This document shows positions 16,920-27,436 of a DNA stretch of 64,000 bases, one piece after another. Below the pieces are notes generated by a model. The model was not told the origin of the DNA, made no database searches, and saw only the letters and a program-made list of their open reading frames with translations. Position 1 is the stretch's first letter. Each line of letters starts with the position of its first letter. This DNA is from Pycnococcus provasolii (taxonomy: Eukaryota > Chlorophyta > Pseudoscourfieldiophyceae > Pseudoscourfieldiales): the NCBI GenBank assembly GCA_049487715.1, contig CP150586.1, forward strand, positions 62,001 through 126,000, in the 5' to 3' direction. The translations under genes were made by a program, and so were the position numbers.

Positions 16920-19217
16920 ATGATGATGATGATGCCTCAACGTATGAACGTGCGTCGTGGTGGTGGTGGTGGTGGGCTTGCACAGTCACCTGCGAGTCAC
17001 CATGCTGCGCCTCGAAGTAATATTTGCAGCAGGACGCAACGAGCACGTTCTCGAGGCAAGGAACATGGGAGCTTTGGAGCCTTGAGAGCCTTCTTGAGAG
17101 ATACCAAAATTGACAAAGACGGTTCTGAGGATGACAGAAAGCACAGACGCGACGCATCCAACGACGAAAAGAAGAACGGAAGAAATCATACAGCCTTAGC
17201 AGCCGCGTTATCCGCGCTTGCCGTCGCGGCCGCAAGTGCGCACACCGACGCGGCATTAGCAGGAGTATCCGTCTCCGACAAAAAGAGATGCGAGGACCTG
17301 TACGCCATCGCAAAGAGCAAGACGGACGTCGACTCGGCGTGCGAATACGTCAACAAGCAGATGGAAGAGGAGGCGTTCAGCTTGCTTCGCAGTAGGGCGA
17401 AGAAAGGAACCGACGCACCGCCGGTGCAAGCCGAACCAGATAACTTTACCACGCAAGCCGGACTTGCCGGCTTGACGGGAGCCGTGCTCGGCTTTCTCGT
17501 CGGACGCGTGGACACAGACGAGGCCGAGAGAGCTCTCAAGGAAGAGAAGAAGACGAGCGCATTCCTCGAGTCTCAGCTGAAAAAGAGACAGGGCGAGTGG
17601 GAGGAGTTGCAGGGGGCACTCGAGACGGAAACAGCCAGCAAGCAAACCGCTCTGGAGAAGGCGAAAAAGGCGGAAGCTTCGCTCGAGGAGGCACGTGCAG
17701 AATATGCACGGTCTCAGGAGCAGGCTGAGAAGGCAATCGATGAAGTGCGCGCAGAATCCGCTCGTAAGGAACAGCAGCTAAAAGCTTCCATTAAGGAAAT
17801 ACAGGCCCTGCTCGACGCAGCGACACGCAAGGCTGAGGAAGCTGCATCCGAAAGCACCATGCTTCGCGGCGAGCTGAAAGCAACGAATGCGGATCTTTCG
17901 AAACTACAGGGCGAATTCGCATCTCTCGAAGCAGCGAAGGAAGCTGCGGAAAAGACGATTGCGAAGTTGGAAGGTGAGCTTGACGACACGAAGAAGTCGC
18001 TCGCATCGGTTGAGGGCGAGCTTAAGGGGACGAAGTCAACACTCGCCGACACGAAGAAGTCGCTGACATCGGTGGAGGGCGAGCTTGCCGACACGAAGAA
18101 GTCGCTGGCATCGGTGGAAGGCGAACTCGCTGACACAAAGAAGTCGCTCGCATCAGTGGAAGCGGCGAAAGCGTCCTTGGAAAAGTCGCTCGCATCTGTT
18201 GAGGGCGAGCTTAAGGGGACGAAGTCAACACTCGCCGACACGAAGAAGTCGCTGACATCGGTGGAGGGCGAGCTTGCCGACACGAAGAAGTCGCTGGCAT
18301 CGGTGGAAGGCGAACTCGACGAGACGAAGAAGTCTCTCGCATCGGTGGAGAGTGAGCTTAAGGAGACGAAGTCAGCACTCGCCGACACGAAGAAGTCGCT
18401 GACATCAGTGGAAGGCGAACTCGACGAGACGAAGAAGTCGCTCGCATCGGTGGAGGGCGAGCTTAAGGGGACGAAGTCAACACTCGCCGACACGAAGAAG
18501 TCGCTGACATCGGTGGAGGGCGAGCTCGCCGACACGAAGAAGTCGCTGACATCGGTGGAAGGCGAACTCGCCGACACGAAGAAGTCGTTGGCATCGGTGG
18601 AAGGCGAACTCGCCAATACGAAGAAGTCGCTCGCATCGGTGGAAGCGGCGAAGGCCACCTTGGAAATGACGAATGCGGCGTTGCAGGAACAGCTGAGCGG
18701 CGAGGAAGAGCTAAGGCGTGAAGCAACATCGGTGGCGGAGGCTGCTGCGGCGGACGTCACGAGGCTTCAGAATGAGCTGAAAGATGCTTTGGTAGCTCTG
18801 TCTAATATGGAGGAGACTTTGACAATGCTAACTCCTCAGGAGATGGATGCGGCGACGGTTCAGAGCCTCGACGAGCTAGAGACGATCTTGTTCGAGAAAC
18901 TGTCTGAGAAAGCTTTGACGATTATTACCGCGGAGCGTATGTACCGCGCGCGTTTGAGCGGCGTGGAGAACGTTTCGAGCACGAAGGAGGACGAGTTGAA
19001 TGACTGGAACGGTGCGGCGGCGCGCGTGAAGGACATTCTGAAGAAGGACAAGGAGGAGCGCAAGGCGTTCGTGGGGGAGATGTTGAGTGACTTGGGCGAC
19101 TTACTGAAGAAGGTGAGCGTGCACGACTTGCCGGAGGAGATCACGCTTTTGTACGCGGAGGTGAGTCAGCTGAGCGCGACGCTATTGAGCACGAAGCGCA
19201 TGGACACAAAGACATGA
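16920..19217 (+). CDS. Plastid-targeted membrane coiled-coil protein, MFP1-like
   Basis: About 765 residues; five consecutive ATGs (16920-16934) make the exact start ambiguous. The leader is basic and Ser-rich, followed by an Ala-rich hydrophobic stretch (HTALAAALSALAVAAASA, ~98-115) resembling a bipartite plastid/thylakoid signal, and a second hydrophobic segment (LAGLTGAVLGFLVGRV, ~180). From ~205 on it is a long coiled coil. Residues ~355-580 are tandem 14-residue units of the type LADTKKSLASVEGE (two heptads). The layout (transit peptide, membrane segment, long coiled coil) resembles plant MAR-binding filament-like protein 1, a thylakoid/nucleoid protein. The assignment rests on architecture only. 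Confidence 0.8.
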   Translation: MMMMMPQRMNVRRGGGGGGLAQSPASHHAAPRSNICSRTQRARSRGKEHGSFGALRAFLRDTKIDKDGSEDDRKHRRDASNDEKKNGRNHTALAAALSALAVAAASAHTDAALAGVSVSDKKRCEDLYAIAKSKTDVDSACEYVNKQMEEEAFSLLRSRAKKGTDAPPVQAEPDNFTTQAGLAGLTGAVLGFLVGRVDTDEAERALKEEKKTSAFLESQLKKRQGEWEELQGALETETASKQTALEKAKKAEASLEEARAEYARSQEQAEKAIDEVRAESARKEQQLKASIKEIQALLDAATRKAEEAASESTMLRGELKATNADLSKLQGEFASLEAAKEAAEKTIAKLEGELDDTKKSLASVEGELKGTKSTLADTKKSLTSVEGELADTKKSLASVEGELADTKKSLASVEAAKASLEKSLASVEGELKGTKSTLADTKKSLTSVEGELADTKKSLASVEGELDETKKSLASVESELKETKSALADTKKSLTSVEGELDETKKSLASVEGELKGTKSTLADTKKSLTSVEGELADTKKSLTSVEGELADTKKSLASVEGELANTKKSLASVEAAKATLEMTNAALQEQLSGEEELRREATSVAEAAAADVTRLQNELKDALVALSNMEETLTMLTPQEMDAATVQSLDELETILFEKLSEKALTIITAERMYRARLSGVENVSSTKEDELNDWNGAAARVKDILKKDKEERKAFVGEMLSDLGDLLKKVSVHDLPEEITLLYAEVSQLSATLLSTKRMDTKT
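17986..18650 (+). repeat. In-frame 42-bp tandem repeats inside the coiled-coil gene
   Basis: About 15 units of 42 bp (14 codons, two heptads), with near-identical DNA in many copies. Some units carry KGTKST or AAKASLEK variants. This suggests recent expansion and possible length polymorphism. Confidence 0.85.
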
Positions 19218-19313
19218 ATGAAGTGAAAAAGCCCATATTGATACGAAACACCTACTTTGTGACCCGAACGTGACCACCTCGCAAGGGAGCGGAAGAGCCC
19301 TAGCCCATTATAT

Positions 19314-19332
19314 GTAACCCTAACCCTAACCC
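19314..19332. repeat. Short telomere-like repeat
   Basis: Three CCCTAA-type units about 75 bp upstream of the DHHC gene ATG. This is the only notable content of the gap 19218-19406. Confidence 0.8.
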
Positions 19333-19406
19333 GTTTGGCCCAGAGAGCGCTCTCAGTCGTCCGATCTCTCGGCCCCAACCTCAAAACTTATTTATTGTAG
19401 CTCGAA

Positions 19407-20858
19407 ATGTCCGCCGTCTCCGCGGGCGCCTCGACGGAGGACGGCGCCTCCGGAGGCGCGCCGCTGTGCTGGGCGTGCGGAGTCATCCTCGCGCTCCCGA
19501 TCGACGCCAGCGGCAAGTGCGCGCCGAAGTTCAGGTGCGGATGGTGCGGAGCCATCTCCACCAAGCAAGACACGGCGTTCCGCGTCGATCCGGACGCGCC
19601 AGCTCTTCATGGTCGGAAGCCAGTTGTCGGCCAGCTCTTCTCGGCAATGAAGCGGTTCTGCGGGTGCGCGGGTGGTAGGGTTCAAGGCGATCACAAGAGA
19701 ACAAAACTGCGAAGATGCATGGCGTGCACGAAAGAGTGCGGGCTCGTCGCGTTCCGCGGATTCAACGTCTTTATGTTCGTCGTGGTTGTCGCGCTCATCG
19801 GGTCCATCGTCGTCGTTGGGTACTGGACAATCTTTCCTGTGCTGAACCTGACGTTCGACCGAACAAAGGGCGTCTCGTACGAAAACACGTGCTTCGTATT
19901 CCACCTCATCGTCAGCTCGTGGCTCACGTTTAACGTCAGCTACCATTACCTGCTCGCCTCCTTCTCCAACCCGGGCAAGGGACCTGACATCCCCGCGCTG
20001 CGCCGTTGGGGCGCTAGGCAGTCTCCCATAACGTTCGAAGACGGCAGAGAGATGACGCAAAGGTCAGACACGGACGTGCGCGCTGGCATCTTCACCAACT
20101 TCCAACTGTGCCAGCGTTGCGAGTGCGCCAAGCCTCCGGGCGCACACCACTGCAGCACGTGCGGACGATGCGTGATGGATATGGATCACCACTGCCCCTT
20201 CGTATGCACGTGCGTGGGACTCGACAACCTGCGCGTGTTTCTGCTCTTCCTCGTGTACGCCGTTCTCGGCACGGGCTATGTCTTGCTGATGTGCATGACG
20301 GTATTGCACTACCGAGGCGACGAGGCGGCGGACGTGATGCGATACACAAGGCGCGGGTACTGGAGTATTCATAGTCAGTGGGCGGTTGGCACGCCGAGAT
20401 ATGGCGACGACTTTGCCGAGGATGACGGCGTGCCGCCGGAAAAGCTCGCGACGGCGCTGGGATTGCGCTCGCTAGGCGCGATCCTCTGGGGCTTGCTGAA
20501 GAGCATTGGCGCTCATCTTCGCGCGACCGAGATGAGCATCGGGTTTTTGCTGACGAGTGACATGACACCCGGATGGTTCATGCCCATTACGTACCTGATC
20601 ATTGCCGCGGGCGCCGTGTGCGTTGCGGTTGGCGTGCTCATGCAGTCGCAGATGAAATACCTGTGGTATGGCGTTCCTTACGTGGACTTTCTGCAGCGCG
20701 GTTTTGATGACGCCACCGCACCTGGCTGGCATCAGGTGCGGAAGGTGTTCGGCAACGGGCCGATGTGGTTGTGGGGTGTACCCCGATGGCCAGGGCATGT
20801 CGCGCGAGGTGCAAGGAGCTCGCGCATGTTCTACTCAAGTGACCTGAAGTTTGAGTAG
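19407..20858 (+). CDS. DHHC-type protein S-palmitoyltransferase
   Basis: 483 residues. A Cys-rich N-terminal piece (CWACG...CGWCGAIS, residues ~20-50) may bind zinc. Transmembrane helices occur near 120-145 and 160-185. The cysteine-rich DHHC domain is at ~232-282 (CQRCECAKPPGAHHC, CGRCVMDMDHHCPFV, CVG.DN) with Asp260-His-His-Cys263, Cys263 being the acyl-enzyme residue. Further helices follow at ~285-305 and ~395-415. The enzyme moves palmitate from palmitoyl-CoA to protein cysteines, typically at Golgi or plasma membrane. The active site looks intact. Confidence 0.95.
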   Translation: MSAVSAGASTEDGASGGAPLCWACGVILALPIDASGKCAPKFRCGWCGAISTKQDTAFRVDPDAPALHGRKPVVGQLFSAMKRFCGCAGGRVQGDHKRTKLRRCMACTKECGLVAFRGFNVFMFVVVVALIGSIVVVGYWTIFPVLNLTFDRTKGVSYENTCFVFHLIVSSWLTFNVSYHYLLASFSNPGKGPDIPALRRWGARQSPITFEDGREMTQRSDTDVRAGIFTNFQLCQRCECAKPPGAHHCSTCGRCVMDMDHHCPFVCTCVGLDNLRVFLLFLVYAVLGTGYVLLMCMTVLHYRGDEAADVMRYTRRGYWSIHSQWAVGTPRYGDDFAEDDGVPPEKLATALGLRSLGAILWGLLKSIGAHLRATEMSIGFLLTSDMTPGWFMPITYLIIAAGAVCVAVGVLMQSQMKYLWYGVPYVDFLQRGFDDATAPGWHQVRKVFGNGPMWLWGVPRWPGHVARGARSSRMFYSSDLKFE

Positions 20859-21063
20859 CGCTTATAGTAACTTTACATTATCATTTCATTCGTTCATTCG
20901 TTCTCTCCCCAGCGCCACGTTGCAAACGCGCCGTGAAATGCCGCCGCTGAATGGGGTTGGAATAATGGTGCGAATGGACGACCGCTGGACGAAGTCAAGT
21001 AGATTTCAATTTTCCTCGGGATTTTTCTTACACTTTCTTTCGTTTTTCTCACAAGGTCACAAC

Positions 21064-22461
21064 TTAAAACTCGCGTTCCGTGAGCACCATGGGTGCCACG
21101 AGTGTCCACACGTAAAGCAAGCTACCCACCCACGCGGTGACCACCTTAACCCACACGCTGACCCAGCCGACGTCCACGAAACCTCCCTCACCCTCGGCAC
21201 CCTCCTCTCCCCAGCCCGTGAACAGCATGCCCACGTACAGCGAAGCACACGCGAACACGAGGTGGAACCAGCTGTAGTTGTAGCTCGGAGGATCGAAGTC
21301 GTCCGCCGCGGCGCCGGCGGCGCCGTTGGTGCCTTCGGCGTCGCCGCTGCTTCGTTCCATCGCCGTCTCGGCATCGGGCGCATCGGGCGCCCCATCCAGT
21401 CCCGCGCTCGTGTGCGTCGTGTCGTCGTCCACGACACTCGCCAGTAGACGCTCGCGTTCCCCTGCGCCGTAGTCGCTGCCACCTGCGTTGTCATCTGAGC
21501 GACTTCCCGCCCTGAGCGCCGCCCAAACGACCGAGCCGAGCGTTGCAGCGACGCCGGTTGCCAGCGCCGACCCGCTCGCGGCGTCGAGCTGCTCTCCCAT
21601 GCCGTTGCACTCGTAGCTGTGAGGCTCGCTGACGAGCGCGGACCAGATCATGAAGTTGGCGTACACGGCCATGAGGCTTGCGGGGAAGATGCTTCCGGAA
21701 ACGGACGGGTGCATCGCGGAAACACCCACGGCGAGTGCCGCGAGTATGCCCGTCACGAGGAAGAGGGCGTTGAGCCGGCACTCGACGGAGGGGTGAAACC
21801 ACGCCCATCCGACCGCGTTGAACGCGATGGCGGAGCCGTACGAGATGGCGGTGCACGTGAGCAGTGCCCCAATCCACGTCTTCGACTCCTCGCTTCTCGC
21901 GACCCAGCTATCGTTCCACGCGTGCGCAAAGTCGATGAGGATGACGACTTGCACGAGTAGGAAGAATACGCTTCCGAGCCTCGCGAGCCACGCGTACGGC
22001 GCGGAGAATCCGTGCGGCAAGCAGAATGCGAGCACAATTAAGAGCAGGTACACGAACGTCTTGACAGCCCAGCTTCCGTGGTGTACGAGCCTGTCCCTGG
22101 TATCGCTCCTGTACTTGATGTTGACGGTTCCTATGCTGAGAAGCATGAAAAACGCCGTGGTACCAAGCGAGACACGGTACACCGCCTGCGTTCCAAAGTA
22201 CGCGTGTTCGACATCAGCTGATGCCGTCGCTGGTAAGACGTTCTCAATCCAAGGAATCTTCTTTAACAGCGAGTCCCCAAAGTCGCGCAGAAGCCACGCG
22301 ATGAGCATGGAGAGCGTGAAGTATGCACAGTACGCGAACCTCGCCGAACTCGACGCGATTCCCCGGGCGAGCGAGGAGCATCCGGAGCACGCGAGGTATC
22401 CCGCCATGGAGGCTGCGCACGAGCCACACACACCTATAGGGGCGGACATGAGCGCGCCCAT
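21064..22461 (-). CDS. SERINC/TMS1 family serine incorporator membrane protein
   Basis: 465 residues. The start MGALMSAPIGVCGSCAAS, then CSGCSS and RFAYCAYF, are typical of SERINC N-termini, and ~10-11 hydrophobic helices follow. Family-specific stretches include VYRVSLGTTAFFMLL, HHGSWAVKTFVYLLL, FFLLVQVVILIDFAHAWNDSWV and FHLVFACASLYVGMLFTGW. A long acidic loop near 370-410 is disordered. SERINC proteins are linked to phospholipid distribution and scrambling; the biochemical role in algae is not established. The two stops of this gene and the DHHC gene are 205 bp apart. Confidence 0.94.
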   Translation of the reverse strand: MGALMSAPIGVCGSCAASMAGYLACSGCSSLARGIASSSARFAYCAYFTLSMLIAWLLRDFGDSLLKKIPWIENVLPATASADVEHAYFGTQAVYRVSLGTTAFFMLLSIGTVNIKYRSDTRDRLVHHGSWAVKTFVYLLLIVLAFCLPHGFSAPYAWLARLGSVFFLLVQVVILIDFAHAWNDSWVARSEESKTWIGALLTCTAISYGSAIAFNAVGWAWFHPSVECRLNALFLVTGILAALAVGVSAMHPSVSGSIFPASLMAVYANFMIWSALVSEPHSYECNGMGEQLDAASGSALATGVAATLGSVVWAALRAGSRSDDNAGGSDYGAGERERLLASVVDDDTTHTSAGLDGAPDAPDAETAMERSSGDAEGTNGAAGAAADDFDPPSYNYSWFHLVFACASLYVGMLFTGWGEEGAEGEGGFVDVGWVSVWVKVVTAWVGSLLYVWTLVAPMVLTEREF

Positions 22462-23803
22462 GACTGGTACTATGAAGTATGAAGGGCAGCCAACCCGTTA
22501 ACGACGATGCAGAAGCAGGCAGGTGCACGGAAGAATGAGAATGACGCGGAGAGCAGGGGGATGAAAGTTCTCGGGACTCGGGGGGGGGAAAGCGGAGGAA
22601 ACGCGGAGGGAGGAGGGGCAGGGCGAAACCAATATGGAGTTTGGGACCCCGTTCTTGGTCGACTTAATAAGCTGAGCCTTTAGGTGAGGTTCTCCCGTAC
22701 CTCTCCTCCTCGGAAAAGGAGGGCCCCAGGTGGGTCTGATTCCTTGAATGGGGTTCTGGAACTGCCAACACCACCTCGTCCCATGTGCGTCCCATGGCCC
22801 ATGCAAGTTCGTGCAAGTTCGTGGTCTGGCAGTGGCAGGGAGGCGTGAGGCTGGGAGACTCCTTCTCACTTCTCCCTTCTCAGGGGCCCCCAGGCTGCCA
22901 GGGGGGATTCCGCGGATTCCACGGATGGATTCCTGCAGAGTGCAGACGGGTAACTCAGGCCTCAGGGTAGGTCGTGGGAGAGGAACGTTGGGCGACGCAC
23001 GTGGTCGAGTGCCTGTTCCCGGAACTGTCGGAAGTCGGAAGTCGGAGCCCATTGAAGGAAGACCGGACATGGAGGAGTCCAAGCGAAGCACGTCGCCAAC
23101 GTTGAATGGAATGAGGAGGAGGAGGAAACAGCTACGAGGCTCAACGTCTCCCCCTTCAACGTCGGCACCACCAGGCCACCACGACGACGAAAGAAACAGC
23201 ACCACCAAGTACCAACACGGCACCACCCACACCACCCACACAGATGACAGAGCACGCCTCTCTTCACTCTTGATGTAAACTTGCTCGTTAGGCTAAGGTT
23301 ATTATTTTTGACAAGCACTGGTTTCCATCTTTCCACCGGTCTTGCAGGTCTACGATAAAGCAGTTGGGATCCAGTTGGGATGCTCGTCAAGGCTCGTCAA
23401 GGCTCGTCAAGAAACAGCGAGTTACTCGGACCCATATTACTCTCCAACCACGATAAGCCAACGAACGACCACTATCGTAGTGCCGTCCAAGTTCCAAACG
23501 GCAAGGCCAACTCAACTCAACTCCTTGAGAGGAGAGAGTACGTACGCGGCCTTGAGGCTGGAAGGAGCCTCAACTCGAGGGAACTCGGGGGGCTCCGGAG
23601 GCTCGCGGTGTGGTGGGCTCTGTGTGTGTGTGTGTATAAGGCGCGCTTAAGCCAAGCAGCAAGTGTGTGCGTGTGTGCTATCTAAGGCTTAGTAAGGCCA
23701 CTTAAGGCTTAAGGCTTAAGGCTAAGTGAGTGTACAGCGCCCTTAAGTCTGCTGTGTTGGCTCGTAGCAGTTAGTTTCTTCAGTCGTCTTCCACCCGTCA
23801 GCC
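22462..23803. other. 1.3-kb divergent intergenic region
   Basis: Between SERINC (minus) and CCDC151 (plus). It has three GCTCGTCAAG units (23381-23410), a GT run (23623-23633) and CTTAAGG units at 23697-23725. Frames on both strands across 22498-23390 have no recognisable protein character. Confidence 0.5.
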
Positions 23804-25486
23804 ATGAGGCCGCCGCGCATGAACCCCGACGAGGAGCTCGCGGATTTGCAGAAGAAGTACCTGCTGCTCGAGGGTGACCGCAAGGCGTACTACGAGACGA
23901 GCCAGTGGACCATCAAGCAGAACCGGGAGACGATCGCCGTCGTCAAGAACGAAAACAAGGAGCTGCGCAACCGCATACAGCAGATACACAGCTCGAAGCA
24001 CGAGGCTGGGCTCAAGGGACAGGGGGACGAGCTCGAGAAGACGGGCGCGTACGTTAGGGCGCTGCGAAAGGACCACGACGACATCTGCCAGGTGGGAACT
24101 CGGCTGCAGGACAGGCTCTCGAAAGTCACGGACAACATCAAGGACCTCGAGAAAGACTCGCTGCGAGCGACGGACGACGACAGCCCGGTGACGAGGCACA
24201 TTCGGCTGCTCGAGAACAGGCTCGACAAGGCTCTCATCAAATACAACGAGGCGCAGAGCATCCGAAAAACGTACGAGCAAATCGTCAAGCGACTCCGAGA
24301 GGAGCGCATCGGGTTCGACAACCAGCTCGGTGCGCTCGAGCGAACGCTGCACGCCAAGGAGGCGGACCTCGAGGAACTCATGCTCATGAGCCACGACGCG
24401 ACGCACGCCAAGGAGGTGGCCAAGGCGGAGCTCGTTCGCGTTGACGCCATGCTCCAGGCGGAGCGCCAGAAGCGAGAGCGAGAGCTCACGGAGAGGCGCG
24501 TGCAGGTGCGCGCGCGGCAGGACATGGCGGCGAAGATGGAAAAGCGAGAGCGAACGCGCTTGGACATCCAGCAGGAGGCGAAGGGCGACCTCAGCGAAGC
24601 GCAGGAGCAGGCTCTCCGGCAGACGGCTGTGACAAACCAGCTGAACAGCGAGGCGAACCAGGCAATTCTGCAGCGCGAGGAGACGCGCATTACGACGTTC
24701 GAGGAGGCGTTCCGCAAGATCAAGGAGGCGACGGGAGTGAGCGACGTGAACGACGTCATCGCGAAGTTCGCGACACAGTCGGAGACGATGGAGAACCTGA
24801 AGCACATCTCCAAGGACAGCCAGCAGAAGATCGACAAGCTCGTCGAGGAGAGCGCGAGCCTCAAGGCAAGCATGGAGGAGATCAAGTACGCGGGCGGCGG
24901 CGTCTCGGGATCCCGGCGCATGGTGGACGAGTCGGAGTCGAAGCTCAACGAGTTCGCCACGCTCATGGAGCGCGCGAGGCAGCGGTACGAGAAGGAGGCG
25001 CTCGTGATGATCGAGATGAAGGCTGGAACGGAGCACCTGTCGGAGAAGCTGACGGACGTCAAGCTCGACCAGCCGAACATCCCGCTGCAGGACGACACAG
25101 TCATCGACGTTCTGGGGCAGTGCGAGACGAAGCTGCTCCGCGTCATCGACGCCATCGCCGACGAGGAGCCTTCGAAGCTCGCCCAGGAGGCGGAGGCGAA
25201 CGAGGAGAAGCAGAGGACAGACATGCCGACGACAAATATGCGCATCAACACGATGTACAATCCGTACGGAAGCGACGACGACGACGACGACGACGCAGAC
25301 GACGGCGACGAGGGCGACGTGCCCGACCGCGAGGATCTTAAGCGAAGCTCGGAAGATAAAACGAGCGGCAAGAAGAAGAAGCGCGGCGTGATGGCGGCAG
25401 GACAAGCCGGCTTCGACAAGCAGAAGACTGGAAGGAGGGCAAGCGTCAAAGGCGGCGGCACACGCGCCAAGCCGTCGATCGCGTAA
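23804..25486 (+). CDS. CCDC151: CCDC151/ODA10 (ODAD3) outer dynein arm coiled-coil protein
   Basis: 560 residues, close to the ~595 of human CCDC151. The diagnostic N-terminus is present (KKYLLLEGDRKAYYETSQW followed by TIKQNRETI), as are the mid-region LENRLDKALIKYNEA and the block FRKIKEATGVSDVNDVIAKF ending near EEIKYAGGG; both latter blocks are shared with CCDC151. The body is coiled coil to residue ~440. The tail has an Asp run and a Lys/Arg-rich end. In animals and Chlamydomonas this protein is needed for docking and assembly of outer dynein arms, and it works with ODA5 and ODA8/LRRC56. The related paralogue CCDC114/CCDC63 is less likely given these blocks. Confidence 0.92.
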   Translation: MRPPRMNPDEELADLQKKYLLLEGDRKAYYETSQWTIKQNRETIAVVKNENKELRNRIQQIHSSKHEAGLKGQGDELEKTGAYVRALRKDHDDICQVGTRLQDRLSKVTDNIKDLEKDSLRATDDDSPVTRHIRLLENRLDKALIKYNEAQSIRKTYEQIVKRLREERIGFDNQLGALERTLHAKEADLEELMLMSHDATHAKEVAKAELVRVDAMLQAERQKRERELTERRVQVRARQDMAAKMEKRERTRLDIQQEAKGDLSEAQEQALRQTAVTNQLNSEANQAILQREETRITTFEEAFRKIKEATGVSDVNDVIAKFATQSETMENLKHISKDSQQKIDKLVEESASLKASMEEIKYAGGGVSGSRRMVDESESKLNEFATLMERARQRYEKEALVMIEMKAGTEHLSEKLTDVKLDQPNIPLQDDTVIDVLGQCETKLLRVIDAIADEEPSKLAQEAEANEEKQRTDMPTTNMRINTMYNPYGSDDDDDDDADDGDEGDVPDREDLKRSSEDKTSGKKKKRGVMAAGQAGFDKQKTGRRASVKGGGTRAKPSIA

Positions 25487-25540
25487 ACTGTTCTTTATTC
25501 CTTTTGGTTGGACGAAATAACGACAACAACGTCAGCCAAC

Positions 25541-25568
25541 ACACACACACACACACACGTACACACAC
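25541..25568. repeat. CA microsatellite in a convergent 3' gap
   Basis: (CA)n between the stops of CCDC151 and the glycosyltransferase, which are 106 bp apart. Confidence 0.9.
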
Positions 25569-25592
25569 TAAGATTCCGATAAGTTACAAGTT

Positions 25593-27436
25593 TTAGTCGG
25601 ATTCGTCGTGGCCGGCCAGGCCTTCGGCAGCCGAACTTCCGCGGTGGCGTCGTGCGTACATGCGCACGATGTTCGCGTAGCTGGGTAAGCCGTCCGCCGG
25701 GCGTGTCGGACGCGAGTTAGCCTTGGGTGCTGGGCGGTGGCTCCAACACTCGCACTTTTCGTGCACGGCCAAACAGCCACGGCTGCACGCAACGCCGCGC
25801 GATGCGTCGCGCACCTTGGGTTCGCTGCAGCTCTTGCGCCACGCCTGAGGAAGGCCGCGGCAAATGCCGCCGGAACCCGCGCGCGCGACGAGGTGTTCGC
25901 GCAGCCCATGCTTTAAGTTAATATACATCGCCTCCCTGTACGCAGGCTGATCGCCACCACGCACGCCCTCTCGGCCGCGAAATCCGCCGGCAGGACCAGC
26001 TGACGGCCCAGACTCCAGGTAGGCGAGGTAGGCACGCAACCACGTCAGCAGCATGGCGTCCGCGCGTGCCGACTTGCGGAACCCGATGAAGCCGCAGTTG
26101 CGCTCCGCGAACGTCATCGGCGGCTTCGCGCCTAGCATGCCGATGCTGTCGGCCGTGACGCCCTTGAAGCCGCGCAGGAACTCGTCGTACTTGTGCTCGA
26201 TCGTGTTGACGACGTCGGCATCGTCGAGCAGCTTGAAGTACTCGTCGAGCGACGAGCACGGGCACGTGTCAGCGTCAAGAAACACGCTCTTTTCGTACGG
26301 GCTGTTGAGGTACGAGACGATCTTCTTCAGCCAGAGGTGCGCGCTCAGACGGTACGTCGACGACGCCTTGTCGCGTATCCGCTTCGGCAGCTCGGGCATC
26401 GTCAGGTTCTCGAAGAGAATGACGCGCGCAAACGGGCTGTCGTTGCTCTCGAGGCTGAACAAGTACAGCGTGTCCGTCGCGCGAACGCTCTTGTCACCCG
26501 CCTTCGCGGAAGATGCGACCGACTGGCGCGGAATCTTGTCGACGGTCTTCGGCCCACCAGTGGGGTGGCCTGCGTCACGCCAACGCTCTTGCCACGACGC
26601 GTACGTCGCCGCGTCCGTAAAGAGCGTAATGGGCATGGTGTTCGAGCTGTACGCGCGATACTGCCTGGCCACAAGAACGGCACGCTCGACGATCCGTAGG
26701 TTACCGTCAACGTGCATTACCGCACCCGTCGAGCTCGGCGTCCAGCGAAGCTGGTGCTGGAAGTGCGCGTACTCCTTGTTTATGCGCTCGTTCGCCGCAG
26801 AGTTGGCCATACTCTGCGGTGGTGCTCTTCTCCTGGACGTCGTGGTTGCTGTTTCAGCCGGTGTGTCTAAGGTTGGTGAGACGCCTTCATCTTCGGCATT
26901 CACCGTCGCCTCGTGTGCACTGCTGGGCTGCTGCCATTCAATCGCCGTCGCCGTCGCCGCCTCCTCCTCCTCCTTCTCGATCTGAACGACAACCGGCGCG
27001 CTTGAAGTTGTCTGCACAACCTCAAGTTGTTCGTCAACCTCCTTTCTTTCGAAGTTGTCTGCATGTGTCACATCGATCGGCGCGATCGTTGTGGAGACCA
27101 CCGCCACGGATGAGGCGACCGCGCGCTGCTGCTTTTTGTTGTTGCTGCTGCTGCTGCTGCGGAAGGCATTTGTGGCTGTGGCGCGACATCCGTGTTGAGA
27201 GAAATTCCGAATAAGTGTTCTCTCGATCCTTTCGACTTCACTAAGACGATAGCCGCTATGAAACAAAGTCCAAAGATGAATCCTAAAAACGCCGTCATGA
27301 AGACGGACGAAGACGAGCCACCTGCACCGCCATTAACACTATCACTATCACCACCACCAACGCCGCCAACACCACCACCACCACCACCACTGGCACCACC
27401 ACGCCTCGTCGATCCCGAGCGACGCGACAGCCACAT
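25593..27436 (-). CDS. Type II membrane glycosyltransferase-like protein, one apparent frame break
   Basis: The ATG at 27436 (MWLSRRSGSTRRGG) opens a frame with a short cytosolic tail and one hydrophobic anchor (FMTAFLGFIFGLCFIAAIVLV), the layout of Golgi glycosyltransferases. The catalytic part lies in another frame with no usable ATG. Adding one base to the T5 run at 27133-27137 (A5 on the coding strand) joins them. The lumenal domain has a nucleotide-sugar fold: EKSVFLDADTCPC carries the metal-binding DAD, with FAERNCGFIGFRKS and GGDQPAYREAM as likely acceptor-side motifs. A Cys-rich tail follows (CSEPKVRD, CSRGCLAVHEKCECW). Family and sugar specificity cannot be named. Confidence 0.78.

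Noticed and set aside
22498-23390. Frames on both strands between SERINC and CCDC151
   Set aside because: They mutually overlap, are rich in Pro/Gly/Arg without motifs, and sit in a divergent promoter gap.
23798-25405. Long minus-strand frame opposite CCDC151
   Set aside because: Composition (Arg/Leu/Val repeats) is the complement of a Glu/Lys/Arg-rich coiled-coil gene in codon register. The plus strand has clear family motifs.
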